DNA of 64,000 nt, from assembly GCA_028873515.1 (NCBI GenBank), contig JAGWIG010000007.1, positions 21,698-85,697 of the forward strand, in the 5' to 3' direction. Numbering within the stretch: position 1 is the stretch's first letter; each line of letters begins with the position of its first letter. The notes under the pieces were generated by a model. The model was not told where the DNA came from, ran no database searches, and saw nothing but the letters and a program-made list of their open reading frames with translations. Source of the stretch: Pseudomonadota bacterium. Its GTDB lineage: Bacteria > Pseudomonadota > Gammaproteobacteria > Burkholderiales > REEB80. A program made the translations under genes and the position numbers. Shown one piece after another: positions 55,662 to 64,000 of this stretch.

Positions 55662-56009
55662 GGTTGCTTCCCTTCCTGGTTGGTCAATAAACAGAATCAA
55701 TCTGCTCATTGCTCGCTTTCCCCTGGGGGAACGGGAAGGGGGAAAAAGGCTTTTGAAGGGATAGCACGACTAAAGGCGGTTTTCTCGCCTGCGTTTTCCT
55801 GAAATCTGCTCCCCGCTCACTCCTGGCTGGCGGGGCTGCATTTCAGGTTCCGGGCGGGAAAGACTTAGGCGTAACGAAAGAGTTTATGGGTTAAGGCTGA
55901 CCGGAAACGATAGCGATGAACGGAGTGAGGAAGCGAAGTATGCAATCGAGTGACAGGAAGGAAGAATGACGACTGGCGTGAAGATTGCGAAAAGGGAAGC
56001 GAATTGGGG
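55662..56009. other. Non-coding leader of ardC with a large inverted repeat
   Basis: About 350 bases with no gene. At 55798-55847 CCTGAAAT and ATTTCAGG enclose CCCCGC and GCGGGG, giving a 50-base imperfect hairpin. The remainder is GA-rich and shows no reading frame worth calling. Confidence 0.5.
55798..55847. repeat. 50-base imperfect inverted repeat upstream of ardC
   Basis: The outer arms of 8 bp (55798-55805 and 55840-55847) and inner arms of 6 bp (55811-55816 and 55830-55835) are perfect, with short CTGC-type internal loops between. It lies about 140 bases upstream of the ardC start. Leading-region genes of conjugative elements can be transcribed from folded single-stranded promoters, so this is a candidate, but unproven. 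Confidence 0.5.
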
Positions 56010-56411
56010 TTAGTCTTCTTCAATTACCAGCCTGACTTCATCTCCATGACTTATATTTAATTTCTGGCTTAATCTGGAACATGAAAGGAGTTCAAGCACA
56101 TTAGCACCAAGTTCTCCGCAAAATAACCAACATGTAATTTCTTGTTCATTAATCTTAGTTATTTTGGCAGATTGGTATACATAACCATCTGATTGCTTAT
56201 CCTGTTTTTTCACATTTAGCTGAAATTGTTTGAACCATGATTTGCCTTCATCATCAAGTGAACATAAATTAACATCAACATTAAAAGTACCAGGCACACA
56301 ACTTTCAATCTCAGGGAATTTAGACTTGCAATTTTCAGTCACTTGGGACCAAGTATTAGACACACAGCCTTTACCTGGAACATATTTACCTTTTAATTTT
56401 ATTGTTTTCAT
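56010..56411 (-). CDS. RibK/DUF120-like cradle-loop barrel protein
   Basis: 133 aa. The sequence begins KTIKLKGKYVPGKGCVSN, continues with VPGTFNVDVN, and ends NVLELLSCSRLSQKLNISHGDEVRLVIEED. This order (GxVxxGxG, PGTxNVxL, C-terminal AxxxLRxxLxLxxGDEVxIxV) resembles the CTP-dependent riboflavin kinase domain (DUF120) of archaea. Whether it has kinase activity is unclear, since the match is by pattern only. I chose the ATG at 56411. A reading from 56429 adds six residues. It is adjacent to a SIR2-like fragment. Confidence 0.4.
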   Translation of the reverse strand: MKTIKLKGKYVPGKGCVSNTWSQVTENCKSKFPEIESCVPGTFNVDVNLCSLDDEGKSWFKQFQLNVKKQDKQSDGYVYQSAKITKINEQEITCWLFCGELGANVLELLSCSRLSQKLNISHGDEVRLVIEED

Positions 56412-56432
56412 AAACGATATTCGCCACAATAA

Positions 56433-56876
56433 TCAAGGCGCTCTCAAATGATTAAGTGCTACTAACAATTCACCTTCCATTGGGAACCCACCACCTATTG
56501 CCAGCACTCGGTCATGATGTAAAAGCCAGCGTCCATCATTCAATCGATGATTATTATATTCTGTGGGGAATATTTTTTTTAAGCCAACAGGTGGGGCAAC
56601 TGTACAAGGATTACTTGATACATAAACAATTCTTGATTTATCGTGCTTTATAATCTCTCGCAGCACCTTATTGATATGCTCATCGCTACCACCATATCCA
56701 ATGATAAGTACAAGATTGGTTCCTTTTGCAACACATTCCAGGCTTTCAAAATATGAATTAAGTGGCTCCGTATATCTAATATTATTTTGTTTATTGATAC
56801 CAGAAATGATCGGCACAGCAATAACCCTATCCCCTCCCTCTCCAACAATATAAGTTGGAGCATCAAGGTTATTATT
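56433..56876 (-). pseudogene. 3' fragment of a SIR2-like domain gene
   Basis: About 148 codons survive, with the LVLIIGYGGSDEHINKVLREII segment typical of SIR2-like (NAD-binding/cleaving) defence proteins, and a C-terminus ending NHLRAP. The 5' part, including the Gly-rich nucleotide-binding start, is missing. The frame runs upstream directly into the resolvase gene, where the encoded residues (MPSILACLG) are the antisense-free continuation of another gene's frame. The fragment is therefore a leftover from a deletion or rearrangement, and not a functional NADase. Confidence 0.6.
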
Positions 56877-57402
56877 GTCTAACCCGAGACACGCCAAAAT
56901 GCTTGGCAACTTCGGTCTTGGTCATGAGTGGATCTAGCAGCATGGCGGCTGCCTTGCGCACGTCAGCTTTGCTTAACTTGACTTTTCTGCCACCTTTGCG
57001 GCCCCGTGCACGGGCTGCGGCGAGGCCGGCAACGGTGCGCTCGCGGATCAGGTTGCGCTCGAATTCGGCCAGCGCCGCAAAGACGTGGAAGATGAGCTTT
57101 CCGCCGGCGTTGGTTGTATCGATACTCTCGGTCAGTGATTGGAAGCCGACACCCCGATCCTCCAGGGCATTGATGATTTCCACCAGGTCCTTGAGCGAGC
57201 GCCCCAGTCGATCCAGCCGCCAGACAACCAGCGTGTCGCCCTTGCGCAGCACCTTGAGGCAGGTTTCGAGTTCGAGACGATCCAGATCTTTGCCGGACAA
57301 TTTATCCTGAAATACCTGCTCGCAGCCAGCCTCAGCCAGCGCATCAAGCTGAAGCTCGGGTCGTTGATCCTGGGTGGAAACTCTGGCGTAGCCGATGCGC
57401 AT
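56872..57402 (-). CDS. Serine resolvase (Tn3-type TnpR), truncated at the C-terminus
   Basis: 176 aa. The N-terminal catalytic domain is intact: MRIGYARVSTQDQ with the nucleophile Ser, VVWRLDRLGRSLKDLVEIIN, and the AEFERNLIRERT helix. The C-terminal helix-turn-helix starts (MTKTEVAKHFGVSRV) but is cut after GVSRV, with only two foreign residues before a stop, where TnpR normally continues TL(Y/N).... The SIR2-like fragment begins at the same place. AGGAG precedes the ATG at 57402. The catalytic core is complete but DNA binding may be weakened. The sequence is GC-rich compared with the SIR2 fragment. Confidence 0.85.
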   Translation of the reverse strand: MRIGYARVSTQDQRPELQLDALAEAGCEQVFQDKLSGKDLDRLELETCLKVLRKGDTLVVWRLDRLGRSLKDLVEIINALEDRGVGFQSLTESIDTTNAGGKLIFHVFAALAEFERNLIRERTVAGLAAARARGRKGGRKVKLSKADVRKAAAMLLDPLMTKTEVAKHFGVSRVRQ

Positions 57403-57543
57403 CAAACGCTCCTAATCTGTACGATGATAACTATACCAGATTTCTTTACGCATATAATGCCAATTGAATGGTTCTCGCGGCACTGTTAAGATGCGTACAG
57501 AAAACGGTGGTTTACTATCGGTGTAGAAAACATCTGCTCAGAA

Positions 57544-57849
57544 ATGCATAATCTCTGCATGAAACCAAAAATCAAGCGCTGGCCCGCAAATATTGCCGAA
57601 GCGATTCGCATCTTGGACTTACTGCTCTCGGATGAGGAAAAGCTCGCAATTAGAATTGTGCCCCTTTCCAACCTCAAGCTGCTTCATGCCAGCCTGGGGC
57701 GGTTGATTCGCAATGAATTTGGCCTTGTGGCTGGAAACGATGAACTTATTACAACAACCTTGGAGATCGATCCAGATTTGGCATCCATGACGATTATTCG
57801 GGAATACTGGGATCATCTACGCGCTGGGCAATCAATGCTCACTCATTGA
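57544..57849 (+). CDS. Small hypothetical protein, DUF6794-like
   Basis: 101 aa. The pattern RWPANIAEAIRILDLLLSDEEKLAIR followed by LLHASLGRLIRNEFGLVAGNDELI resembles a small family seen in accessory regions (DUF6794: W-P, then LHxxLGxxIRNxFGL). The function is unknown. No strong ribosome site is visible; the start could be the ATG at 57544 or at 57559. It is divergent from the resolvase. Confidence 0.55.
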   Translation: MHNLCMKPKIKRWPANIAEAIRILDLLLSDEEKLAIRIVPLSNLKLLHASLGRLIRNEFGLVAGNDELITTTLEIDPDLASMTIIREYWDHLRAGQSMLTH

Positions 57850-57940
57850 AAGCAAAATTACGCCAAACTCTTGCCTACGGAGACCTTCAGTTCAGCAAGC
57901 CATCGGACAGCAGTTCGGCCATAGCCGTCATTTTCAACAA

Positions 57941-58090
57941 ATGATGGTGATGGCTGCTTTACACAAAATTCCGGACACCCTTGAAATTGGGCTAAACTTA
58001 CAGGCAGTCGACATCTTGTATGACGGTTGCCGGGCCTTGGGTAAAATTCAACGTGCAGGGCTGGAGTATTTTAAACGTGTAGGAACATAA
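57941..58090 (+). CDS. Possible small ORF immediately upstream of the helicase gene
   Basis: A 49-codon frame starts at ATG 57941 (three nearby in-frame ATGs) and ends 18 bases before the helicase start. It reads LEIGLNLQAVDILYDGCRALG in the middle. There is no ribosome site, and it is not recognised. It may be a real small partner, the tail of a truncated gene, or chance. Confidence 0.25.
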   Translation: MMVMAALHKIPDTLEIGLNLQAVDILYDGCRALGKIQRAGLEYFKRVGT

Positions 58091-58108
58091 GAAAACAAAG
58101 GGGCTGTC

Positions 58109-61100
58109 ATGAGCGCCAGCGCGTCTCCACTTACCTCAGCTCTCGAGCAATTACGCCTGAAGCTGCTCGATCTGACAGGGCGTAACCGCCTCATCAATTT
58201 CAAGCACACCGCAGGCAAGTCTCTCCAGTTTGTTGAAGGGCACCCAGCTGCCATCTATCAAAAGCTGGTTGAAGCGAACAACAAGGCCAACATCAGCGTT
58301 CTCGGACTACCTGAACCATCGAGATCAAACTGGGTTGAACGTAACGGTCGGCTGCAGCGACCCGAGCCTCGAGATTGGGCCAAGTCCGAGGGCATCTCTA
58401 CGGGGTACGACATCTCAGGTGCAGGAGAGGACTCGGATGAATCGAATGTCCTAGCGTTGATGTACCCAGACGATCTGGCCAAACACTGCCGCAAGATCGA
58501 GCGCGAGGCCACACTGGCGATTGAAGAAACCGGCGCGAACATGCTCTTCTTAGTGGTGGGGTTCTTGGAGTTCCCCGACCAACGAGACAGCGAGAAGACG
58601 TTCACGGCACCCTTGATCAGCATTCCGGTGTCGTTGCAGAAAAAAGAAGTCGCGGGCATCCAGCAGTTCTCGCTCCAGTACACGGGCGACGACATCTCGG
58701 AAAATCTCTCTCTGCGCGAGAAGCTGCGCAACGACTTCGGCCTAGTTTTACCCGAACTTCCCGAAGAACAGATTGATGTCAACGGCTACTTCGCCGAGAT
58801 TCAGGCGATCATCAAAAAGCAACCCGGATTCGCACTCAAGCACCGCGTATCTTTGTGCTTGCTCAGTTTCAGCAACATGCTGCTGGTTCGAGACCTTGAT
58901 CCGAGCAAATGGCCAGCAAACGGCGATGGAAACTCTCTCATTGACCATCCGATCGTGCGAGAGGTGTTCGAAGGTAGAGCCGACGATGGCGGTGCCGGGC
59001 TAAGCCTCGCCGAAGAACACCAGGTGGAAGAAGGCCCCGGAGCCAGCATTCCGCTTGTTTATGACGCCGACAGCTCACAGCACAGCGCCCTCATTGATGT
59101 CCTGTTTCACAAGAAGAACCTAGTCATTGAAGGCCCGCCAGGCACGGGCAAGTCGCAGACCATTACCAACTTGATCGCCGCCTGCCTTGCTGAAGGCAAG
59201 AAGGTGCTCTTCGTCGCTGAGAAGCTGGCTGCTCTTGAGGTTGTGAAAAACCGCCTCTCCCTGGCTGGACTAGATCCGTTTGTTCTCGAGCTGCACAGCA
59301 ACAAGACCAACAAAAAACGGGTCTTGGAGGAAATCGCAAAGCGAACCACCTTCAGACCAAACCACCCCAATGACCTTCCTCGTCTGCAACAGCAGTTGGA
59401 AGCTCACCGCCAAGATCTAAAAGCCTATACAGATCTGATCAACTCCATCGCTCACAACGCATTTGGATTGACGCTTCATCAGATCATGTGGCGTGCCGAG
59501 AAGCACCGCCAAGGCCTGAGTAACGAAGAGAGCATGCTCATCCAGATATCCACCGGCGATGCGACTCAGATTTCAGAGTTTGAATTCAGTCGACGAATGG
59601 ACTGCCTCGGCTATCTGGGGTCTCAGTACAAATCTGTAGGCGGCTTTGATGCAAGCTGCACCTTTTGGGGGTTCTACCCCGAGCGCCTGATTCCCGGTGA
59701 TGAGGCCAAGCTCACGCAGATTTTTGAAGCCGTTGATGCTTGGGGCCAGGCGTTGGTGGATGCATCGAAGCACCTCTCTCAGGTGCTCGGAAGCCGAGTC
59801 CATAACCTCTCATTGGCATTCTGTGGTGAGCAATTTGCCGTGCTCAAGCGCCTGCTCGATACCGCAAATCAGCAATTGCCGCTGCATCTCATCCCCGGAT
59901 TCTTTGAGGATGATGAGACTGGGGCGAAAGCCGCTCAAGCAATTGAAGCCTTTGCCAAACAGGTAGAGCAGTTCCACAGCCTTGAGGCCGCGGTCAAAAC
60001 AGCCCTGAATCTGGAATCTGGTGTCACCAAGTCAGGGGCAGATGACCTCAAAAGTTTGCAACGACTAGCCGAGAGTCTGGGCGCAGATCTGGGTACTCTT
60101 AATGATCTGCGCAGCCTGCATCAACAACTCGTTGAGACTACAAGCAAGCTCTCGACAGCCAATGCCACTCTGGTCAACTTCTTTGGCGGAAAGAACATCC
60201 CCTATGACGGGTCGCAGCAAAAACTCGAGCAACTGCTCAGATTTACCGAGCTCGTGCTGGATGCCCCTGAAGAGCACTTCCATCTCCAAACGCCCGGACT
60301 AACCCGCGATGGCGCAGTCCAAGCTATTGATCAATTGCTTGCTCTTCAAAGGGAGTGGACCGGCCTCGAGAAGGAGCTGGGCGACTCGCTCTATGTGGAC
60401 ACATTGCCGCACGAAGGCGACATCAAACAGGCCATCCTGACGCTACGTGAAGGCGATGCATGGTATCGCATCTTCCAAGGAAGGTGGCGCAAGGCCGTGG
60501 GGCTGCACAAGGCGCTCCAGCGCACCAAGCTAAAAATGCCAGGCTACAAGCGTCAGGAGCAGCTCGAGCAGGTCATCAAACTGCTGGGACTCAAAGAGCA
60601 GTGGAAAGCGTCGCCGACTTGGACACAGTTTTTCGGCTTCCCAGCTTCCGCTACTCCGATACCGTTAGAGGGATACCTTGCGCTGGCGAGATGGAATCAT
60701 GGAATCAAAGTCGCCTCAGAGGACATCCAAGCCGTCCTGATCGATCCAATCAGCTTCACAGCCGACCAAGCACGCGCTATGCGCCGTGAGTTTTCATTTG
60801 TCAAGCTTGAGATCACGGCTGCCATTGCAGCCTTCAATGATATCAACGAGAAGCTCAAACGCCTCTCCGAATTCAGTGCAAGCTATCTGGTCAGCAAGGT
60901 GATCGAGAAGACCGAGGAATTTACAGAGGCGCTCGAGGACCGATTCGAGTGGCTGGAGTTGGCAGCACGAAGCCAAGCCACCTTCAGTCAGGTCATCACC
61001 GGATGCGATGCAGCTTTAGAGCGTTCGGCTCTGAAGTCCCAGATTCAAGCAAATGCGCGCGTCAAAGCGCTCCTCGGCGATCTCTATCTGGGCGTGGACA

Positions 61101-63523
61101 CTGACTGCTCATCTGCCATCGAGGCGCTGTCTTTCGGTCAAAGCATCGACGGCCTCAACTTGTCGCCGCAGGTGAAGTACAAGCTGCGTTCTAGCCATCC
61201 TATTGAGATATGCCGCATTCTGGCTGCCGCGCTGGAAGACGTTCACACCGGACTTCAGCGGGTTGCGAACCTGAGCTCCGCTTTGTCCCAGTTCGGAAAG
61301 TTTGAGCTGGATACGTGGACGGGAGCGCCAGCCGACGAAGACCTCGAGCTCTTTGTTGGAGCCCTGCACGGAGCGTCTCAAAAAGCAGTTCAGGACAAGG
61401 ATCGCCTGATTCCATGGGCGCTGTACCTGACACGCCGCAAGGAGGCCAGTGAGCTAACCTTGGCCGAGTTCGTGGAGCTTCTTGAGAAAAAGCAAATCAA
61501 ACCGGACGAACTGTCCGATGCCTACGCCTATTGCACCTACAGCACGATCACTCGCGAGGCGTTCCGCAACATCCCGCAGCTTGGCCGCTTCACGGGACTT
61601 AAGCACAACCAGATTCGCGACGAGTTCAAGCGACTGGATAAGGAAATCATTGCACTACGTGGCAAGGCGATTGCCTACGAATGCTCCCGCAAGGCATCTC
61701 CACCGCCAGGCAGGAGTGGGGCTCGCGTTGACGACCGCACTGAGATGGTTCTCCTGAACTACCTCATGCCCCAGCAACGCCCACGCATGCCCGTGCGAAA
61801 AATCCTCACCCGAGCTGGCGGATCAATCCAAGAACTCAAGCCTTGCTTCATGATGGGGCCACAAGCCGTGGCGCAATACTTGGCTCCGGGCGTCATTAAG
61901 TTTGATCTCGTTATCATGGACGAAGCGTCCCAATTAAAACCCGAAGAGGCAATCGGCTCAGTCGCCCGAGGCGCTCAGTTGGTGGTGGTTGGTGATCCGA
62001 AGCAGCTGCCACCGACCTCGTTCTTCTCCCGAATGACGCAGGACGGGGATGGCGGGGATGAACACTTCACAACCACGGACGCCGAGAGCATCTTGGATGT
62101 TTGCTCGTCACATTTCAGGCCGACCCGCTCCCTGCGCTGGCATTACCGCTCGCAGCACCATTCTCTGATCGCCTTCTCAAACCACAGTTTCTACCGTGGC
62201 AACCTGGTGATTTTCCCATCGCCGTATGGGCAAGGGGGCAAGCTGGGTGTTCGGGCCGTTTACCTAGCCGACGCCATCTACGAGAACCAGACCAACCTGC
62301 GCGAAGCCAAGCGCGTGGTGGATGCAGTTGTTGAACACATAGCAACTCGACCCAGCGAGTCTCTCGGTATCGTGACGCTGAACATCAAACAGCGTGACCT
62401 GATCGCTGAGCTACTGGAGGAGCGTCTGAAGTCAGTACGTGGTGCCGACTCCTATCGTGACCACTGGACTACAGAAGGGCAACCGCTCTTCATCAAGAAT
62501 CTTGAGAACGTCCAAGGTGATGAGCGCGACGCCATCATCATCTCGACGACCTTCGGCAAACCCCCAGGCTCTAGTGCTGTTCGTCAAAACTTCGGCCCCA
62601 TCAGCCGTCAAGGTGGTTGGCGACGTTTGAACGTGTTGTTCACTCGCGCCAAGAAGTCGATTGTCATCTATACGTCCTTGCGCCCCGAAGACATCATAAT
62701 GGACGGGACCACCCCCGATGGTACGAAGGCACTGCGCAATTACCTCGAGTACGCCCGCACAGGCACTTTAACTGCCATTGAAGAAACAGACCGCGAACCA
62801 GACAGCGACTTCGAGATCTCCGTTATGGACATGCTCAAGCTGCGTGGCTACGAAGTCACCCCTCAACTAGGCGTAGCCGGCTATCGCATTGACATTGCCG
62901 TCAAGCACCCAGACGTGCTAGGTTCGTATCTGGCAGCAATCGAATGCGACGGTGCCTCTTACCACTCAGCGTTGTCTGTACGGGACCGTGATCGTATTCG
63001 CCAAGAGATCCTCGAGTCGCTTGGGTGGCGTGGCCGCATTTGGCGTATCTGGTCTACGGACTGGTTCCGCACCCCAAGGCACGAGATCGAGAAGCTCATC
63101 AGCTTCCTTGAAGATCTGCGTGAAAGTTGGAAGCCAGAGCACGCGTCTGGCGAGGCATGGATCGAGGAAGGTCAAGGAGCTGGCCAGCCAACGCCCCAGT
63201 CAACTCAGAAAACTGAACAGGTTGAGAATACAGCTCAAGCAGAATTGGAGCGTAAGGCCGTTAGTTCTGTGTTGATCAACACAGAAGACGATCTGGAGAT
63301 CGATGTCGGCGATGTGATTCGCTACGTGGATCTCACCATGCCGAACGACGTGTTGACGGTTCAAATAACCAGTGGAAAGGACGACTTCTCAAGCGGTATC
63401 GTCAATGAAACCCGTCCTCTTGCGCAAGCGCTACTGGGCGCGGTCGTCGGTGACGAGGTGGTTCTCCATCTCCCCGGCACCACAGCAAGAATCTTCGTCG
63501 TCAAAGAAATTATTAAGAGTTAA
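58109..63523 (+). CDS. DUF4011 helicase-nuclease with GreA/B-like C-terminal domain (candidate defence protein)
   Basis: 1804 aa. Domains in order: N-terminal DUF4011-type region (LRLKLLDLTGRNRLINFKH at residues 14-32); SF1 helicase with Walker A GPPGTGKSQT at 342-351; a long helical insert; Walker B DEAS at 1271-1274; GDPKQLPPTSFF near 1295; HYRSQHHSLIAFSN; NVQGDERDAIIIS near 1467; and LFTRAKKSI near 1510. A Vsr/MTES_1575-like PD-(D/E)xK nuclease follows, with D1595 in YRIDIAV and E1612 in AAIECDGASYH. The last 70 residues (about 1735-1804) resemble the GreA/GreB C-terminal domain (RPLAQALLGAVVGDEVVLHLPG). Proteins of the DUF4011-helicase-Vsr type are reported in phage-defence islands. Start ATG with AAAGGGG upstream. 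Apparently intact. Confidence 0.85.
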   Translation: MSASASPLTSALEQLRLKLLDLTGRNRLINFKHTAGKSLQFVEGHPAAIYQKLVEANNKANISVLGLPEPSRSNWVERNGRLQRPEPRDWAKSEGISTGYDISGAGEDSDESNVLALMYPDDLAKHCRKIEREATLAIEETGANMLFLVVGFLEFPDQRDSEKTFTAPLISIPVSLQKKEVAGIQQFSLQYTGDDISENLSLREKLRNDFGLVLPELPEEQIDVNGYFAEIQAIIKKQPGFALKHRVSLCLLSFSNMLLVRDLDPSKWPANGDGNSLIDHPIVREVFEGRADDGGAGLSLAEEHQVEEGPGASIPLVYDADSSQHSALIDVLFHKKNLVIEGPPGTGKSQTITNLIAACLAEGKKVLFVAEKLAALEVVKNRLSLAGLDPFVLELHSNKTNKKRVLEEIAKRTTFRPNHPNDLPRLQQQLEAHRQDLKAYTDLINSIAHNAFGLTLHQIMWRAEKHRQGLSNEESMLIQISTGDATQISEFEFSRRMDCLGYLGSQYKSVGGFDASCTFWGFYPERLIPGDEAKLTQIFEAVDAWGQALVDASKHLSQVLGSRVHNLSLAFCGEQFAVLKRLLDTANQQLPLHLIPGFFEDDETGAKAAQAIEAFAKQVEQFHSLEAAVKTALNLESGVTKSGADDLKSLQRLAESLGADLGTLNDLRSLHQQLVETTSKLSTANATLVNFFGGKNIPYDGSQQKLEQLLRFTELVLDAPEEHFHLQTPGLTRDGAVQAIDQLLALQREWTGLEKELGDSLYVDTLPHEGDIKQAILTLREGDAWYRIFQGRWRKAVGLHKALQRTKLKMPGYKRQEQLEQVIKLLGLKEQWKASPTWTQFFGFPASATPIPLEGYLALARWNHGIKVASEDIQAVLIDPISFTADQARAMRREFSFVKLEITAAIAAFNDINEKLKRLSEFSASYLVSKVIEKTEEFTEALEDRFEWLELAARSQATFSQVITGCDAALERSALKSQIQANARVKALLGDLYLGVDTDCSSAIEALSFGQSIDGLNLSPQVKYKLRSSHPIEICRILAAALEDVHTGLQRVANLSSALSQFGKFELDTWTGAPADEDLELFVGALHGASQKAVQDKDRLIPWALYLTRRKEASELTLAEFVELLEKKQIKPDELSDAYAYCTYSTITREAFRNIPQLGRFTGLKHNQIRDEFKRLDKEIIALRGKAIAYECSRKASPPPGRSGARVDDRTEMVLLNYLMPQQRPRMPVRKILTRAGGSIQELKPCFMMGPQAVAQYLAPGVIKFDLVIMDEASQLKPEEAIGSVARGAQLVVVGDPKQLPPTSFFSRMTQDGDGGDEHFTTTDAESILDVCSSHFRPTRSLRWHYRSQHHSLIAFSNHSFYRGNLVIFPSPYGQGGKLGVRAVYLADAIYENQTNLREAKRVVDAVVEHIATRPSESLGIVTLNIKQRDLIAELLEERLKSVRGADSYRDHWTTEGQPLFIKNLENVQGDERDAIIISTTFGKPPGSSAVRQNFGPISRQGGWRRLNVLFTRAKKSIVIYTSLRPEDIIMDGTTPDGTKALRNYLEYARTGTLTAIEETDREPDSDFEISVMDMLKLRGYEVTPQLGVAGYRIDIAVKHPDVLGSYLAAIECDGASYHSALSVRDRDRIRQEILESLGWRGRIWRIWSTDWFRTPRHEIEKLISFLEDLRESWKPEHASGEAWIEEGQGAGQPTPQSTQKTEQVENTAQAELERKAVSSVLINTEDDLEIDVGDVIRYVDLTMPNDVLTVQITSGKDDFSSGIVNETRPLAQALLGAVVGDEVVLHLPGTTARIFVVKEIIKS

Positions 63524-64000
63524 GAGTAATAGCCAATTGTGATTGAATACATCAAAAAAACCTATGGGCTGAGGGTGTCCTGAATTGAGCTTGCCTGGGT
63601 TTCTGTGTATTTCGCGAATAGCTTCTCGGGAGAGGCTACTTCTCCCTGCGACAGATGAATGCCACTTGATGCCGTACCGTGCCGTCAATGTCGGCAAGCC
63701 GCATTACACCCGCCATTCGCCTGAACCATCCTCAATGACAGCAAAGGCCGAGCACTGGACGGTCAGGCTAGTTCAAAGAAAAGGCCTTCAATCGCAGTCA
63801 GCCGCTAAGACCAGTATTCGGACAAAGCGAACCTACCTTGAGAGCGGATGCGGTGCGCTGATTGTACATAGCCCAAAAATTAAGTTTAAACTGAGACACT
63901 ACCGAAAATAGACTGAGATATTCTGGTAATGAGATAAGATTCCACAACGCACAGGAATCTGCGCATAAAGAGAATCAGTCAGGCAATGTGGTGCTATTTG
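63524..64000. other. Non-coding stretch at the right edge
   Basis: About 480 bases without a supported gene. Reading frames crossing it lack ribosome sites and family-like sequence. It contains strings such as CAGTCAGCCGCTAAGACC near 63796 resembling debris in the other non-coding island stretches. The island continues beyond the window. Confidence 0.4.

Noticed and set aside
57480..57525. ACAGAAAACGG string near the resolvase promoter, resembling part of a Tn3/Tn21-type terminal repeat
   Set aside because: Only about ten bases match, without the GGGG start or a second copy, so no transposon end can be supported.
63585..63911. A 108-codon frame at the right edge
   Set aside because: There is no ribosome site, low-complexity basic composition and no recognisable domain. 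It overlaps repeat-like non-coding strings.
1..64000. CRISPR arrays, rRNA genes, riboswitches
   Set aside because: I saw no regularly spaced direct repeats with unique spacers, no rRNA sequence and no recognisable riboswitch motif on either strand.

Overview
The window looks like a piece of a betaproteobacterial chromosome with low to moderate GC. The main argument is gene order: rne, rluC, a phosphoglycolate-phosphatase-like HAD gene, a Rieske gene, sppA, an rsmI-like gene, maf, yceD, rpmF, plsX, fabH, fabD, fabG, acpP, fabF, pabC, mltG, tmk, holB, pilZ, tatD. This order is typical of Betaproteobacteria (Nitrosomonadales-like relatives). The presence of NAD-dependent formate dehydrogenase genes and a hydrogenase-4-like membrane complex fits a chemolithotroph or C1 user, but I cannot name the genus from the sequence.

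Layout. 1-6.4 kb holds C1/aldehyde oxidation: the fdsG-fdsB-(fdsA) operon on the minus strand, a divergent ModE/LysR-like regulator, an aldehyde dehydrogenase on the minus strand, and a second paralogous regulator divergent from it. Each divergent promoter region carries a perfect inverted repeat. 6.7-12.4 kb holds a methyltransferase, a fatty acid hydroxylase/sterol desaturase family protein, a CPA1 Na+/H+ antiporter and parE. 12.8-26.8 kb is a long minus-strand operon, with many 1-4 base overlaps, for fatty acid and lipid synthesis, folate (pabC), cell-wall termination (mltG), dTMP kinase, DNA polymerase III delta', PilZ, TatD and an ABC exporter pair. 26.8-34.6 kb holds maf, an rsmI paralogue, sppA, the Rieske gene, the HAD phosphatase, rluC and divergent rne.

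35-43 kb holds a KfrA-like coiled-coil gene and a plus-strand hyfBCEFGI-like operon. The large subunit of this complex lacks the four Ni-ligand cysteines, so it is not a conventional hydrogenase. 43.3-46.4 kb holds a DUF167 gene, a complete IS256-family element with an 8-bp target duplication and a frameshifted transposase, and an OprB-like porin whose start codon abuts the insertion. uvrB, an aspartate aminotransferase and tRNA-Asn(GTT) close the core section.

From the tRNA-Asn 3' end to the right edge (50.26-64 kb) the DNA looks like an accessory island. Genes are sparse and long non-coding stretches separate them. It holds a cluster of GGCACA repeats next to the tRNA, a truncated duplicate of a small membrane-protein gene, unknown genes including a two-gene unit with a HEPN-type RX4H motif, a UDG-superfamily-like protein, ArdC antirestriction, a RibK/DUF120-like small protein, a SIR2-like fragment joined to a 3'-truncated resolvase, and a 1804-residue DUF4011-helicase-nuclease protein with a GreA/B-like tail. 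The helicase, resolvase and IS appear more GC-rich than their surroundings. The island reads as a defence/anti-defence collection built by successive insertions and deletions. No integrase is visible and the right boundary lies outside the window.
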